A stretch of DNA of 64,000 nt from Verrucomicrobiota bacterium (GTDB taxonomy: Bacteria; Verrucomicrobiota; Verrucomicrobiia; Palsa-1439), in the NCBI GenBank assembly GCA_003164675.1, contig PLTX01000020.1:1-64000 (forward strand), read 5' to 3'. The position numbers and the translations under genes are program-made. Below, piece by piece: positions 43,735 through 53,337 of this stretch. Position 1 is the first letter of the stretch; the number at the start of each line of letters is the position of its first letter. The notes below the pieces were generated by a model. That model saw only the letters and a program-made list of their open reading frames with translations. It had not been told where the DNA came from and did not search any database.

Positions 43735-45300
43735 TCACTCGGGCTTGCGCGCGTAGATGGCGGTAACGTCATCGGCATAGGCCAGGGTCCAATCCTTCCG
43801 TAACGAGAACAGCACATTCAGCGGATGCGCGCGCGGAAGAATCGTCCAGCCGACATCGTATTTGTGCAGGACCGTTTCCCAATTGGTTCCAACCGTGTTC
43901 ACGCTGCTGAACTCGCGGACGAGATCGGGGCCGTAGAAGTCGTTGCGACCATCCACGAAAACCCGGTGGGCCGGCATCGTCAGCATGAGGTAGCCTCCCC
44001 AACCGTAGTCGTTGAACATTTCGCCACGGACGGCTTGAGGATGGGCCGTCACGAACTGGACTGCGGCGACGGGGAAGCGGTTGGAAAGCACGTCGGTGGT
44101 GATCGCGGGCTTGCCGCCAACCAGATTTGGTTTGGCCAGGACCGCCACGAGCGCAAGGAGTGCCACCGCGACCGTCGCCCGGCCATCTGCGGTGCGATTC
44201 CGCGTGGTCACGTTCTCCGAGAGTCGGCGATAGAAATTGAGCAAGCGGCCGGGCCTGGCGTTTGCGAGGCCGTCCTGCCATTGCTTTGCGAGGATGGGGG
44301 TGACGACCAGCGCGAAGATCGGTATATTGCGCGCAGCCAAAAGGGCCAGCAATCCCCACGTGCCCATGACAACGACGTCGGTTGGGCGCATCACCGGCCG
44401 CAGAAACACCAACGTCAGCCCGATCACCGCGAACTCGATCAGGAGTCCGTGCGCGGCAGCGGAGTGGAAATCCGGGGAGCGAAACTCGTTCGTGTAGTGG
44501 GCGAGCACGGGGTTTAGGAGGAATTCGACAACATGCGCCGGGAGCTGCCAACCGTTCGGATTGAGAAGTGTGACCAGCGCGCAACAGATCAGCAGTAACC
44601 CGAGGCCAATGAGCTTGCTTCGGATTGCGGGCCGGGCATCGGCCCGGGCTGTGATCAATGTGATGGCATTGCCGACAACGAACGTGGTGGTGATGACGAA
44701 ACCCGTGAAGAACGCGCCGTGCAGATTCACCCACAACGCCATCAGCGGCACGAGCCGCCAAAGCAACGAGCGCGTTCCCAGTTGTCCCCGGTCAAAACGC
44801 CGCAGATAGCCGGAGAAAATGACGGTGAGCAAGAGCGTAAACAGGTGCGGTCGGGCCAACCAATGCACCGTGCCGGCCATTGCCGCGACCAATGTCAGCG
44901 CGGTGGCGGGCAAGAGGCCAATTCCTTCTGATAGTAGTTGTCGGTGCAAGAGCCACAGACAGGTTGCGATCAGCACCGCGGCCAACAGCGCAATGCCGTT
45001 CCACCCCAACGCGTCACCGGCGGCGGCAAACAACACCTCGCTCAACCACTCTTTGGAGATCAGTGGCGCGTTGGCCCGCGTATGGGAAAACACGTCGGCG
45101 CGAATCACGGCGTGGTGTTCGATCATCCAGTTGCCAATGCGCCAATGCAGGCACGCGTCGCCATCGGAGTTGATCATCACCACGCGCCACTGTGACAACA
45201 TCAGCCCCAGCACGAAGATCAGCCACAACGACAACCCGATGGTTGGCAGCCACCGAGAGCGTGGCGGGGACGATTGATCCTGGAGGGGGGCGTCGGTCAT
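43735..45300 (-). CDS. Polytopic membrane protein, GT-C-like paralogue 3
   Basis: 521 aa from ATG 45300 (ATGA overlap with the preceding gene). About ten hydrophobic helices are followed by a soluble C-terminal domain. Motifs shared with the next two proteins: SDGDACLHWRIG, PLISKEWLSEVLFAAAG, HWLARPHLFTLLL, EMFNDYGWGGYLML, HRVFVDGRNDFYG, and KYDVGWTILPRAHPLN. The layout (short luminal acidic loop near the first helix, long C-terminal domain) fits GT-C-type glycosyltransferases acting on lipid-linked sugars, but I know no characterised member. Confidence 0.65.
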   Translation of the reverse strand: MTDAPLQDQSSPPRSRWLPTIGLSLWLIFVLGLMLSQWRVVMINSDGDACLHWRIGNWMIEHHAVIRADVFSHTRANAPLISKEWLSEVLFAAAGDALGWNGIALLAAVLIATCLWLLHRQLLSEGIGLLPATALTLVAAMAGTVHWLARPHLFTLLLTVIFSGYLRRFDRGQLGTRSLLWRLVPLMALWVNLHGAFFTGFVITTTFVVGNAITLITARADARPAIRSKLIGLGLLLICCALVTLLNPNGWQLPAHVVEFLLNPVLAHYTNEFRSPDFHSAAAHGLLIEFAVIGLTLVFLRPVMRPTDVVVMGTWGLLALLAARNIPIFALVVTPILAKQWQDGLANARPGRLLNFYRRLSENVTTRNRTADGRATVAVALLALVAVLAKPNLVGGKPAITTDVLSNRFPVAAVQFVTAHPQAVRGEMFNDYGWGGYLMLTMPAHRVFVDGRNDFYGPDLVREFSSVNTVGTNWETVLHKYDVGWTILPRAHPLNVLFSLRKDWTLAYADDVTAIYARKPE

Positions 45301-46832
45301 GACACACGCGAGAAAACGAGCGTCAATTGGTTCGAGTACACCAGCGTCCATTGCGGGCTGAATTCCAGAATTCGATTCAGCGGATGTTGCACGGGCAGGA
45401 TCGTCCAGCCGACGTCATACTTCCCGAACACGGCTTCCCATCCCAGCTTCGGCTCGTCAGCGGTGCGAAATTCGTGGAACAGATCAATGCCGTAGGAATA
45501 GTTGCGGCTGTCGATGAAGGGTTTTCGTTGCGGAAGGGCGAACTCGATGTAGCCACCCCAAAGGAAGTAGTTGAACATTTCTCCGCGGACCACGTCGGGG
45601 TGCATGCGCACGTAATCAAGGGCGGCAACCGGGTAACGGTCGGGCGGAAAACCAGTCGGAAACAGGGGCGCGCCACCGGCGATCCCGGGTTTGGCCAGCA
45701 CCAACAGCACACCAACTGCAGCAATCGCGATGACGGTGGCATCGGCCTTGTGGCCGGTATTGGGTATCCCAACGGTCCAATCACGGTATCGTCGAACCCA
45801 CGCGGAGTCCTGATTGGCCCGCGTGAACTCCGTAAACCATTGTGCGAGTATCGGGGTCACGACCAGTGCGAAAATGGGCACGTTGCGCGCCGAGAGCAGG
45901 GCAAAATAACCCCACCCGCCAATGACCAGGACATCCGTCGCATTCAGTTTCGGACGACTAATGATCAACCCGGTTGCCAGCAATAACAGCAATAGCAGAA
46001 ACCCGTGCATGCCCGTGGTGTGGAAGTTGGGCGAACCAAATTCAGTGGTCACGGTTGAAAGCTCGCGCGATCCCAGGAAGCTCACAATCTGCGCAGGCAA
46101 CCTCCAACCGACCGGGTTTATCAAACAAGCGGCGCCGCAAATCGCAAACAGTGCGGCAAGCTGTTTGAGTTTGGCCTGCGAAGCAGATTGACGCCATGCA
46201 TCAATCGCGCTGCCGACCGCGTACATGGCGATCAACACCAGACCCGTCGGAAACGCACCATGCAAGTTCGCCCACAGCACCATCAGCGGCGGAAGAAGCA
46301 CGAACAATCGACGCGCGGGAATGCGCCCCTGCTGAAACCATCGCAATTGCCAGGCGAATACCAGGGTCAGGAGATGCGTGAACAAGAGCGGTCGCGCCAG
46401 CCAGTGCATCGAGCAGGCGAACATCGCCGCCAATACCAGGACAGTTGCGAGCGCCGCGCGGCAGCCTTCCGCCAGCAGTTGGCGATGGAGCAACCAGAAG
46501 CAGGTGGCGATGAGCGATGCCGCCAGCAACACGACACCGTTCCAGCCGAACCATTGGCCGGCAGCGGCCACGAGCACCTCACTGAGCCATTCCTTGGCCA
46601 TGGATGGCCCGTGGTACGTGTGCAGCAGATTGTCTTCGCGTACGATGGCGTGGTGTTGGATCATCCAGTCGCCGAGCCGTTGATGCAGCGCGGGGTCGCT
46701 GTCCCCGCTGATGAGCACGATTCGGGCGCTGGTGAAATTCAGACCCAGAAACAGAATCACCCAGAGCAAAGCGCTGAGGGAAGGAAGCCACCAGCGCCGT
46801 TGCGCATCGGGATGGGGTGAAGCTGGGTTCAC
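45297..46832 (-). CDS. Polytopic membrane protein, GT-C-like paralogue 2
   Basis: 511 aa from GTG 46832 (VNPASPHPD), whose GTGA overlaps the upstream stop; the 47 extra track residues are dropped. Conserved with its neighbours: SMAKEWLSEVLVAAAG, HRQLLAEG, HWLARPLLFTHLL, EMFNYFLWGGYIEF, PFIDSRNYSYG, KYDVGWTILPVQHPLN. Here the usual VDGR of the family is IDSR. Probable envelope glycan or lipid modification; substrate unknown. Confidence 0.63.
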   Translation of the reverse strand: MNPASPHPDAQRRWWLPSLSALLWVILFLGLNFTSARIVLISGDSDPALHQRLGDWMIQHHAIVREDNLLHTYHGPSMAKEWLSEVLVAAAGQWFGWNGVVLLAASLIATCFWLLHRQLLAEGCRAALATVLVLAAMFACSMHWLARPLLFTHLLTLVFAWQLRWFQQGRIPARRLFVLLPPLMVLWANLHGAFPTGLVLIAMYAVGSAIDAWRQSASQAKLKQLAALFAICGAACLINPVGWRLPAQIVSFLGSRELSTVTTEFGSPNFHTTGMHGFLLLLLLLATGLIISRPKLNATDVLVIGGWGYFALLSARNVPIFALVVTPILAQWFTEFTRANQDSAWVRRYRDWTVGIPNTGHKADATVIAIAAVGVLLVLAKPGIAGGAPLFPTGFPPDRYPVAALDYVRMHPDVVRGEMFNYFLWGGYIEFALPQRKPFIDSRNYSYGIDLFHEFRTADEPKLGWEAVFGKYDVGWTILPVQHPLNRILEFSPQWTLVYSNQLTLVFSRVS

Positions 46833-48415
46833 GGTTGTTTGTGAAACACGGCGGCCACTTCGTTGGAATATGCGCAATGCCAGCCGGGCAACAGCGCCAG
46901 CGCGAGGTTGAGGCGATGATCGGCGGGCATCAGCGTCCAATCCACGTGGTACTGTTCGAGGGCCTGCTGCCAATTCGTGTGCAGAAGGGACGTATCGTCG
47001 TACTGGCGAATCAGCGATTCGCCGTAGAAATCAGTGCGGCCATCCACAAACACGCGGTGTTCGGGTAACGCGTACATCAGATAGCCGCCCCACACGTAGT
47101 AGTTGAACATGTTTCCCGTGAACAGGTCGGGGTGTTGGTGGATGTAGGCCACCGCGTCGACCGGCCATTTCTTCGCGGGGATTTCCGTCGGGTGACGAAA
47201 CACCACGATCGCCACGATGGCCACCACGCCGACCAGCAACCATGCCCGTGACATCTCGTAAATGTCACGCAGCCGTCCCGACATTCCCCGCACCCACAAG
47301 GGCGCGGCGTCGGCGAGTGCGGTCGCGAGGACCGGGGCCACAAAGATGACCGCCAGCGGAATATTGCGCACGGAATAGAGAGCAAGATACGTCCACGCAA
47401 TCAACAGCACCGCCGACGTCGGTGACAGGCGCGGTCGTGCCAACGCCAGCGTCAGAAACGTCAGCGCCAGCCAGGCGAGGAACCCGTGCGAATCGAACGC
47501 GTGAAAATCCGACGAGGCGTACTCAGCCAGCCAGTTCGTCAGGTAGTCCGAGCGAAGGAAGTGAAGGTTGTGGACGTGGAGATGATAGCCGCTCGGATTG
47601 AGGAGCGAGACGACTCCGCAAAGTGCGATGGCGCCGGTGAACACCTTCAGCTTTTGTCGCACGGCGCCCGATCGAGTTTGGTCGGCGCGAGCCAATACCA
47701 ATTCGATCACTGAGCCGAGCCAGTAGATGCCCAGCGTGATGAAACCAGCCAGATAGCCACCATGTAGATTGACCCACAGAAGTGTCAACACCCCCAGAGT
47801 GATGAGCAGACGACGGGCGGATTCACCGTGTTCGAAGCGGCGGAGCGCGTCCGACCACAACACCGCCAACAGGAAACTGAATGCGTGTGGGCGCGCCAAC
47901 CAATGCGTGCAGGCTGCCCACGCGGCGATGAATGCAACCAGGATCGCGACTGCGTGATTGCCGGTTTCCCGCGCCAAGTGACGGTGTAACAGGGCGAACG
48001 TCGTGGCGATCAACAGCGCGGTCACGACGCACAAGCCGTAGAGTCCCCACATCCGGCCCGCCAGCGCAAAGATGATTTCCGAAAGCCATTCCTTGGAGAT
48101 GATCGGCTCGCCGAGGCGCGTATGTGAAAACACGTCGGCGCGGATGATGTGGCCGGTTTGCAGCATGTATTTCCCGACGCGCCAATGCATGCAGGTATCG
48201 CCATCGCTGGAGGCCATCATCGTGCGCCACGGTTGCGCGAGAAGGATTAGTAAGATAACGAGCCACAACCATTGCGTGAGTGACGGCATCAGCCACGGCA
48301 GGATGCCGCCATACGACACCGGGCCGGAGTTTGGTTGTGGACGGGTCCCTGTCTCGGGAGCATTTGCGTTCGCCGCCATTTGCGGCAGCTTACGGAGCCA
48401 CGCCGCAATGTTCAA
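46829..48415 (-). CDS. Polytopic membrane protein, GT-C-like paralogue 1
   Basis: 528 aa. Motifs: SDGDTCMHWRVGKYML, PIISKEWLSEIIFALAG, HWLARPHAFSFLL, NMFNYYVWGGYLMY, HRVFVDGRTDFYG. The start appears to be TTG at 48415, whose TTGA overlaps the stop of the preceding gene. Its first 30 residues (MNIAAWLRKLPQM...) are nearly the same as those of the unrelated preceding protein because a 100-bp DNA segment is duplicated there. An internal start (MAANANAPETG) is an alternative. Confidence 0.63.
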   Translation of the reverse strand: MNIAAWLRKLPQMAANANAPETGTRPQPNSGPVSYGGILPWLMPSLTQWLWLVILLILLAQPWRTMMASSDGDTCMHWRVGKYMLQTGHIIRADVFSHTRLGEPIISKEWLSEIIFALAGRMWGLYGLCVVTALLIATTFALLHRHLARETGNHAVAILVAFIAAWAACTHWLARPHAFSFLLAVLWSDALRRFEHGESARRLLITLGVLTLLWVNLHGGYLAGFITLGIYWLGSVIELVLARADQTRSGAVRQKLKVFTGAIALCGVVSLLNPSGYHLHVHNLHFLRSDYLTNWLAEYASSDFHAFDSHGFLAWLALTFLTLALARPRLSPTSAVLLIAWTYLALYSVRNIPLAVIFVAPVLATALADAAPLWVRGMSGRLRDIYEMSRAWLLVGVVAIVAIVVFRHPTEIPAKKWPVDAVAYIHQHPDLFTGNMFNYYVWGGYLMYALPEHRVFVDGRTDFYGESLIRQYDDTSLLHTNWQQALEQYHVDWTLMPADHRLNLALALLPGWHCAYSNEVAAVFHKQP

Positions 48416-48425
48416 CGTCGAACTG
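48326..48425 (-). repeat. Copy 1 of a 100-bp duplicated leader segment
   Basis: 91 of 100 bases match copy 2 at 50542-50641, without gaps. It encodes the N-terminal leader of the protein at 46829-48415 and, at its edge, the last codons of the preceding gene (AVRR-stop). Confidence 0.85.
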
Positions 48426-50631
48426 CGGCCGGCCGACGCAGAATCGCAATCAAGTAGAAAGCCCCGACGAGAATGACGAGCGCGCGGATCCCGGTCACAA
48501 ACGACAACGATTCCAGCAATCCGCCAGCCAGTGCCCCGATGAGGTTCGAGCCGAGCGCACGGGCTTTATCCGCACACACAGCGAAGGAGCGAATAAAGAT
48601 CAGGCCCGCGAAGAACGCCGGTGCGGTCAGGAACCCGCTGGCGGCGATCAGCTTGGTCGCGCCCGTTAACGAGTTGAACGAGTCGAGTGGCACGAGCGCC
48701 AGTACCATGACAGTGGCAGCCAGTCCGGTGATAACCACCCACTGCGGCAGGCGTGGCCAGCGCCAAGCGACGAGATTAGCCAGCAAAATTATCACCAACA
48801 CGGCGGAGATGACGATGGCGTTGACCACCCATGTCATGCCGAATAACAGCGTCGCACGGCTGACGGTCTGTACTTCCAGCAATAGGAACGCCGCGCCCAG
48901 CGCGAAGAAATGCCAATCGGCTCGCGTGTTCCTTTGCAGCGCGCGACGCCCCGCCGTCATCACTGCCAAGAGAATGCATCCCGAGACGATCAGATGCAGT
49001 TTGGGGATTTCTGCCCGCTTGAGATACAAGTACGGCCAATCATCGGTCGTGGGTCGGGTCGTGCCAGGCGGATGCAACTGGCAGGCGGTAACAAACTCGC
49101 GCAAGGCGGGGTCCTGAATCACCGTCGGTGTCACCGGGTGTTCACCGGTGACCAGGGTGACCGTTGGCAGGTGTTTCGACGTTCCGGAAGCCAATTCTTC
49201 GGAGTAGACAAATGGATCGTGTCCGAACGCTTGCCGGAGCACGGTGAACAAACGGTCGGCGATCCACGCTCGCTGGGCCCCGAAGTCGACGACCAGCAAA
49301 CCATCCGGTGCCAGCAGCCTTCTGGCTTCAGCGAAACTCTCCAACGTGTACACGTAGTGGTCGAGGCGCATGTTGTTATACGATGACCCAATGGTGTGGG
49401 AGTCAAGCAAGCCGAACCAAATCAGGTCATACGGTCCGGTGGATTGCTTGAGGAATGCGCGCGCGTCATTCACAATCATGCGCACCGACGGAGAGCTGTA
49501 CGGTCGCTCGGGGTGGATTCGCTGGCCGAGGGCGTAGATTTGGGGATCAATTTCGACACAGTCCACCTGGCGAGCACCGTGACGAAGAGCCGCGGCCGCA
49601 TTGTTGCCGGCGCCGGCGCCGACAATCAGTATGCGGCGCGCATCCGGTTTGAAGCTGAAGGGGACATTATAGTGGTTGCGATCCAGTGGCTCCTTGGAGA
49701 ACAATTCCGGGTGCGCCGCCACGAAACGGTCTGACAAATCGAGCGCGGCCTGGTAGGTGGTCCCGTTAACCTGCACGAGATAGCCCCGCTGCACCCGATT
49801 GGTTCCAAACGTCGAGATGAGCGGTGAAATGGAAAGCTTCTGATAGGGCGACCAAATCGTGACACTGGATGAGCGTCCGCCCGCCCACATCGCCGCTGCT
49901 CCCGCGAGCGTGAGGATGACGGGTAGCCAGGGTCGCACTCGCCCCGCCAGGAGGGTCATGGTCAGCAGCGCCGTCACAACCAGCATCCAGGCCGTCGGCG
50001 GAGTGGACGCCCAACTCAGGCCGTTAAACAGCCATGCTCCGGCGAGACTGCCTCCGATATTGATTGAGTAGGCCCGGATCACCTGCGGGGCGTCCTGCAT
50101 GGATCGCCCAAGAATCTGCCCCAACGGCACGAATATCAAGGCAAGCAGATACAAGAGAATCCCGATCAGGATGATGCCCGCCACGAAATCCAAGCCGCCC
50201 GCGCCCGCCATTTCCTGCCAGATCGGGGCGTCTTCGGAACCGCTAAACAAGTACGTCACGAACCTGAATTCGAGCGGTTCCCAATGCAGCGGGTTGGCGA
50301 CAAGCGTGACCAACAGGAAGAGGTTCAATCCCATCCGCCCGAAAGACGCTGGTCGGCTGGACCAATAACACCCGAGGCCGACTCCGAAGAAGCAAACGAC
50401 CAGAACCAGGTTGCCAAGGTAGGCGAAGATACGGATCTCCGTGCCGATCCAGCGGATCATGACCAGTTCCAGAAACAGAATCAGAGCGCTGACGATGAGG
50501 ATCGTCGCGTCACATCGAACAAGGGAACTGTGGAGCGCGCCGGGGTTTGGTTGTGGACGAGACTCCGTCTCGGGAACATTTCCGTTCGCCACCATTTGCG
50601 GGAGCTTACGGAGCCACGCCGCAATGTTCAA
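48412..50631 (-). CDS. Membrane-embedded spermidine-synthase-like / SAM-dependent methyltransferase-fold protein
   Basis: 739 aa: an N-terminal membrane block (LFLELVMIRWIGTEIRIFAY...), a soluble Rossmann domain and a C-terminal membrane block of about seven helices. The middle domain has the SAM/decarboxy-SAM fold motifs ILIVGAGAGNNAAAALRHGA, VDCVEIDPQI, VNDARAFLKQ, YDLIWFGLLDSH. This matches fused membrane spermidine-synthase-like proteins of unknown substrate. The start is TTG at 50631 within the duplicated segment; an ATG at 50595 (MVANGNVPET) is possible. First gene of the minus-strand membrane cluster. Confidence 0.78.
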   Translation of the reverse strand: MNIAAWLRKLPQMVANGNVPETESRPQPNPGALHSSLVRCDATILIVSALILFLELVMIRWIGTEIRIFAYLGNLVLVVCFFGVGLGCYWSSRPASFGRMGLNLFLLVTLVANPLHWEPLEFRFVTYLFSGSEDAPIWQEMAGAGGLDFVAGIILIGILLYLLALIFVPLGQILGRSMQDAPQVIRAYSINIGGSLAGAWLFNGLSWASTPPTAWMLVVTALLTMTLLAGRVRPWLPVILTLAGAAAMWAGGRSSSVTIWSPYQKLSISPLISTFGTNRVQRGYLVQVNGTTYQAALDLSDRFVAAHPELFSKEPLDRNHYNVPFSFKPDARRILIVGAGAGNNAAAALRHGARQVDCVEIDPQIYALGQRIHPERPYSSPSVRMIVNDARAFLKQSTGPYDLIWFGLLDSHTIGSSYNNMRLDHYVYTLESFAEARRLLAPDGLLVVDFGAQRAWIADRLFTVLRQAFGHDPFVYSEELASGTSKHLPTVTLVTGEHPVTPTVIQDPALREFVTACQLHPPGTTRPTTDDWPYLYLKRAEIPKLHLIVSGCILLAVMTAGRRALQRNTRADWHFFALGAAFLLLEVQTVSRATLLFGMTWVVNAIVISAVLVIILLANLVAWRWPRLPQWVVITGLAATVMVLALVPLDSFNSLTGATKLIAASGFLTAPAFFAGLIFIRSFAVCADKARALGSNLIGALAGGLLESLSFVTGIRALVILVGAFYLIAILRRPAAVRR

Positions 50632-50641
50632 CGTCGAACTG
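50542..50641 (-). repeat. Copy 2 of the 100-bp duplicated leader segment
   Basis: This copy contains the start codon and first 30 codons of the spermidine-synthase-like gene. 91 of 100 bases are identical to copy 1. The bases before the start codon (AGTTCGACG) are also shared. Confidence 0.85.
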
Positions 50642-50683
50642 GACGGGGAGATGTGCTAATGGGGACAGCATGCGGAGCGGACG

Positions 50684-51949
50684 ATGAACTGGTGGCGGCG
50701 GCTGGCGACGTACCGAATACTCGATGTCGGGGCCGTTGCGCTTACGGTGTCGGTTCTTGTCTGGTGGTCCGTGGTACTTCCGCCGCGCTGGAATGATTAC
50801 GATTTCAATCATTATTACGTCAGCGGCCGGATGCTATTGAACGGGCAGAATCCGTATACGACGTCGTTGGAGGCGGTCAGCCATGCATTGGGTTTCCACT
50901 TTGCGGCGGACCTGCCGATCGCCACCTATCCCCCGTTGTTTCTCTGGATGTTCGCAGCGTTGGCCGCGCTACCGCCTAAGGTGACGTTCGCCGCATGGGT
51001 GGCGTTGGAAATCATTTGCCTTGTGATCATCCTCTGGCTGATCCGCCGGGTGCTCGGAGAAAGATTGCCGACACGGGGTTGGCTGTTCGTGGTGGCGCTG
51101 ACGATCATTTCGCGACCACTAAGCTACAACCTGTATTACTCGCAGCCACAACTACTGTTGGCGGCTTTGGTCCTGGGCGGCTACGCCGCGCACCTCACTG
51201 GTCGGCATGGATGGGCATGCGTCGCGGTGTCGGTGGCGGGAATGCTCAAACTTTATCCGTTCATCTTGCTGCCATGGTTCATATGGTCTGGCAGCGGGGG
51301 TGTGCGTGGTCGATGCCGTCGGCTGGTCGGTGTTCTGGGGCTTATCGTGGCCGTGGTCGCCGCCACTGGACCCGGCCTCTGGCGGGATTTTTTCCAGTAT
51401 GGAATGCCGGCGATTACCGTGTGGGAACAGGCCGGGCGAACGTTTCACTTTTCTCTGCCGGCCTTGGTCACCGACCTGGGATACATCCATGACAATTTCA
51501 ATCCGTCTGCGGTAGCCAGACAATGCTGGTGGCTTGCGGGGACCCTGACGGGTTTTGGGGTCTTCGTTGCCGCCTACCGTATGTGTGCGACATCACGGCC
51601 CGATCCGGAAGCGCAATTCTGCCTGTTATGCACCGCGATGTTGATCGGGACGGTCACGGTGCAAGGCCATTATTTTGTGTTCTTGGCATTTCCACTAACG
51701 GTCGCGGCGCTTCGCATTGCGGCAAGGCCGACCGGGGGGCAGGTCATTTACTTGATCCTGTTGCTGCTGGCTTTCAATTGTGTTGATCCGCCAAATTCGC
51801 CGTTCTTCGAAAGGCATGTGCTCTTGTATCTGCTGGCTGGCAATGTGCCACTCTATGGGCTTTTCGCATTGGCGATTTTTTTCTGGTTGGAACTGCGCGG
51901 TCATCAAGCGGCGACCCCCAGCTCAGCCATCGGATGCAACCAACGGTAG
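50684..51949 (+). CDS. GT87-family (DUF2029) glycosyltransferase, paralogue 1
   Basis: 421 aa with about ten membrane helices. Family features: YDFNHYYVSGRMLLNGQNPYTT (acidic D/N-rich first loop), DLPIATYPPLFLWMFAALAALP, YYSQPQLLLAALVLGGYAAH and MLKLYPFILLPWFIWSG. GT87 enzymes are polyprenyl-phosphate-sugar-dependent mannosyl- or arabinosyl-type transferases acting on the periplasmic side. ATG 50684 has GGAG upstream. Divergent from the spermidine-synthase-like gene with a 52-bp gap that must hold both promoters. Confidence 0.82.
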   Translation: MNWWRRLATYRILDVGAVALTVSVLVWWSVVLPPRWNDYDFNHYYVSGRMLLNGQNPYTTSLEAVSHALGFHFAADLPIATYPPLFLWMFAALAALPPKVTFAAWVALEIICLVIILWLIRRVLGERLPTRGWLFVVALTIISRPLSYNLYYSQPQLLLAALVLGGYAAHLTGRHGWACVAVSVAGMLKLYPFILLPWFIWSGSGGVRGRCRRLVGVLGLIVAVVAATGPGLWRDFFQYGMPAITVWEQAGRTFHFSLPALVTDLGYIHDNFNPSAVARQCWWLAGTLTGFGVFVAAYRMCATSRPDPEAQFCLLCTAMLIGTVTVQGHYFVFLAFPLTVAALRIAARPTGGQVIYLILLLLAFNCVDPPNSPFFERHVLLYLLAGNVPLYGLFALAIFFWLELRGHQAATPSSAIGCNQR

Positions 51950-52039
51950 CGCGGCTGTCTTCCGGTGCCGGGCTGGCGATGTTTGGGCTGGAGGCTTCGG
52001 ACAAATTCTGCTAGTGGACGGAACCGTGTGACAAAAGAG

Positions 52040-53281
52040 ATGAACAAGTTGCGGCGGCTGGCTCGGAACCGCCTGCTGGATGCGGGGGCAGCCGTGCTCA
52101 TACCATTGTTCCTCTACAAGTGGGCCGTGATTCTTCCGTCACGCTGGTCGGGCTTCGATTTCAATCACTTCTACGTAAGTGGCTGGATGTTGCTGAAGGG
52201 ACAAAATCCTTACACGACCTCGGTTGAGGCGCTGAGCCATGCGATGGGGTTCGAATTTGCTACGTACCTGCCAATCGCCACGTATCCACCAGCGTTTCTT
52301 TGGATATTTGCGGCACTGGCGGCGCTACCGCCGCGCGCGGCATTTGCCATCTGGGTGGCGCTGGAACTGATTAGTCTGGCTGCTGTCTTGTGGTTGACGT
52401 GTTGGTTGCTGGGAGAACGATTGTCGTCGCGGGGCCGGCTATTTGTGGTGGCGCTGACGGTTATGTCGCAGTGTGTGATGTATCATCTTCTGTTCTCACA
52501 GGCACAACTGTTATTGGCCGCGCTGGTCTTGGCTGGGTACGCTGCGCAACGTGCCGGACGGCATGGTTGGGCGTGCATGGCGGTTGCCACGGCCGGGATT
52601 CTCAAATGTTATCCATTCGTCTTGCTGCCATGGTTCGTGTGGTCCGGCAACGGTGGTGCGCGCGGTCGATGTCGTCGGTTGATCGGAGTAACCGTGTTTG
52701 TCCTGGCGGGGGTTGCCTTGACGGGCTCTGCCCTCTGGCGAGATTTTCTTCGGTACGGGCTACCTCTTGCTCTTCAGGACGAAGCCGGGAGAACATTTCA
52801 CTTTTCGCTGCCGGCGCTGGTGATCAATCTCGGCTATTTGCAGTACAACCTACACCCCCCTGAGCAAGCCAGACACTGGTGGTGGATCGCCGGCACCCTG
52901 GTGAGCGTTGGAGTTCTTGCGTTTGGATATGCCGTGTGTGTGGCGTCGCGGCGTGATCCGGAAGCGCAATTCTGCCTGCTGTGCACCATGATGTTAATCG
53001 GGACGGTCGCCGTGCAAGGGCACTACTTTGTCTTTCTCGTGTTTCCACTGACGGTAATGGCAGTGCGCATCGCAGCGAAACCCTCCCCGTCAGGGGTGAT
53101 CAGTTTGATGCTGCTGGTACTGGCCTTCAATTGTCTCCAACCACCCGGTTCGGCCTTTTTCGGGGGGCATCAATTCTTGTATCTACTGGTTAGCGATCTG
53201 CCATTGTATGGGCTTCTGGCGTTGGCTGCATTCTTCTGGCGGGAGCTCGGCAACATCCAAACTGAGGCAGGCGTAGCTTGA
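52040..53281 (+). CDS. GT87-family (DUF2029) glycosyltransferase, paralogue 2
   Basis: 413 aa from ATG 52040 (MNKLRRLARNR); a GTG at 52028 is possible and the track start at 51965 adds unsupported residues. It is a close tandem paralogue of the preceding protein: FDFNHFYVSGWMLLKGQNPYTT, YLPIATYPPAFLWIFAALAALP, LFSQAQLLLAALVLAGYAAQ, GILKCYPFVLLPWFVWSG. The two genes are 90 nt apart and clearly arose by duplication. Confidence 0.82.
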   Translation: MNKLRRLARNRLLDAGAAVLIPLFLYKWAVILPSRWSGFDFNHFYVSGWMLLKGQNPYTTSVEALSHAMGFEFATYLPIATYPPAFLWIFAALAALPPRAAFAIWVALELISLAAVLWLTCWLLGERLSSRGRLFVVALTVMSQCVMYHLLFSQAQLLLAALVLAGYAAQRAGRHGWACMAVATAGILKCYPFVLLPWFVWSGNGGARGRCRRLIGVTVFVLAGVALTGSALWRDFLRYGLPLALQDEAGRTFHFSLPALVINLGYLQYNLHPPEQARHWWWIAGTLVSVGVLAFGYAVCVASRRDPEAQFCLLCTMMLIGTVAVQGHYFVFLVFPLTVMAVRIAAKPSPSGVISLMLLVLAFNCLQPPGSAFFGGHQFLYLLVSDLPLYGLLALAAFFWRELGNIQTEAGVA

Positions 53282-53337
53282 GTAGATTCGTAAAGAAAAC
53301 CGTAATTCCAGTATAGCCTTAACGCGGTAGCTTTGTT

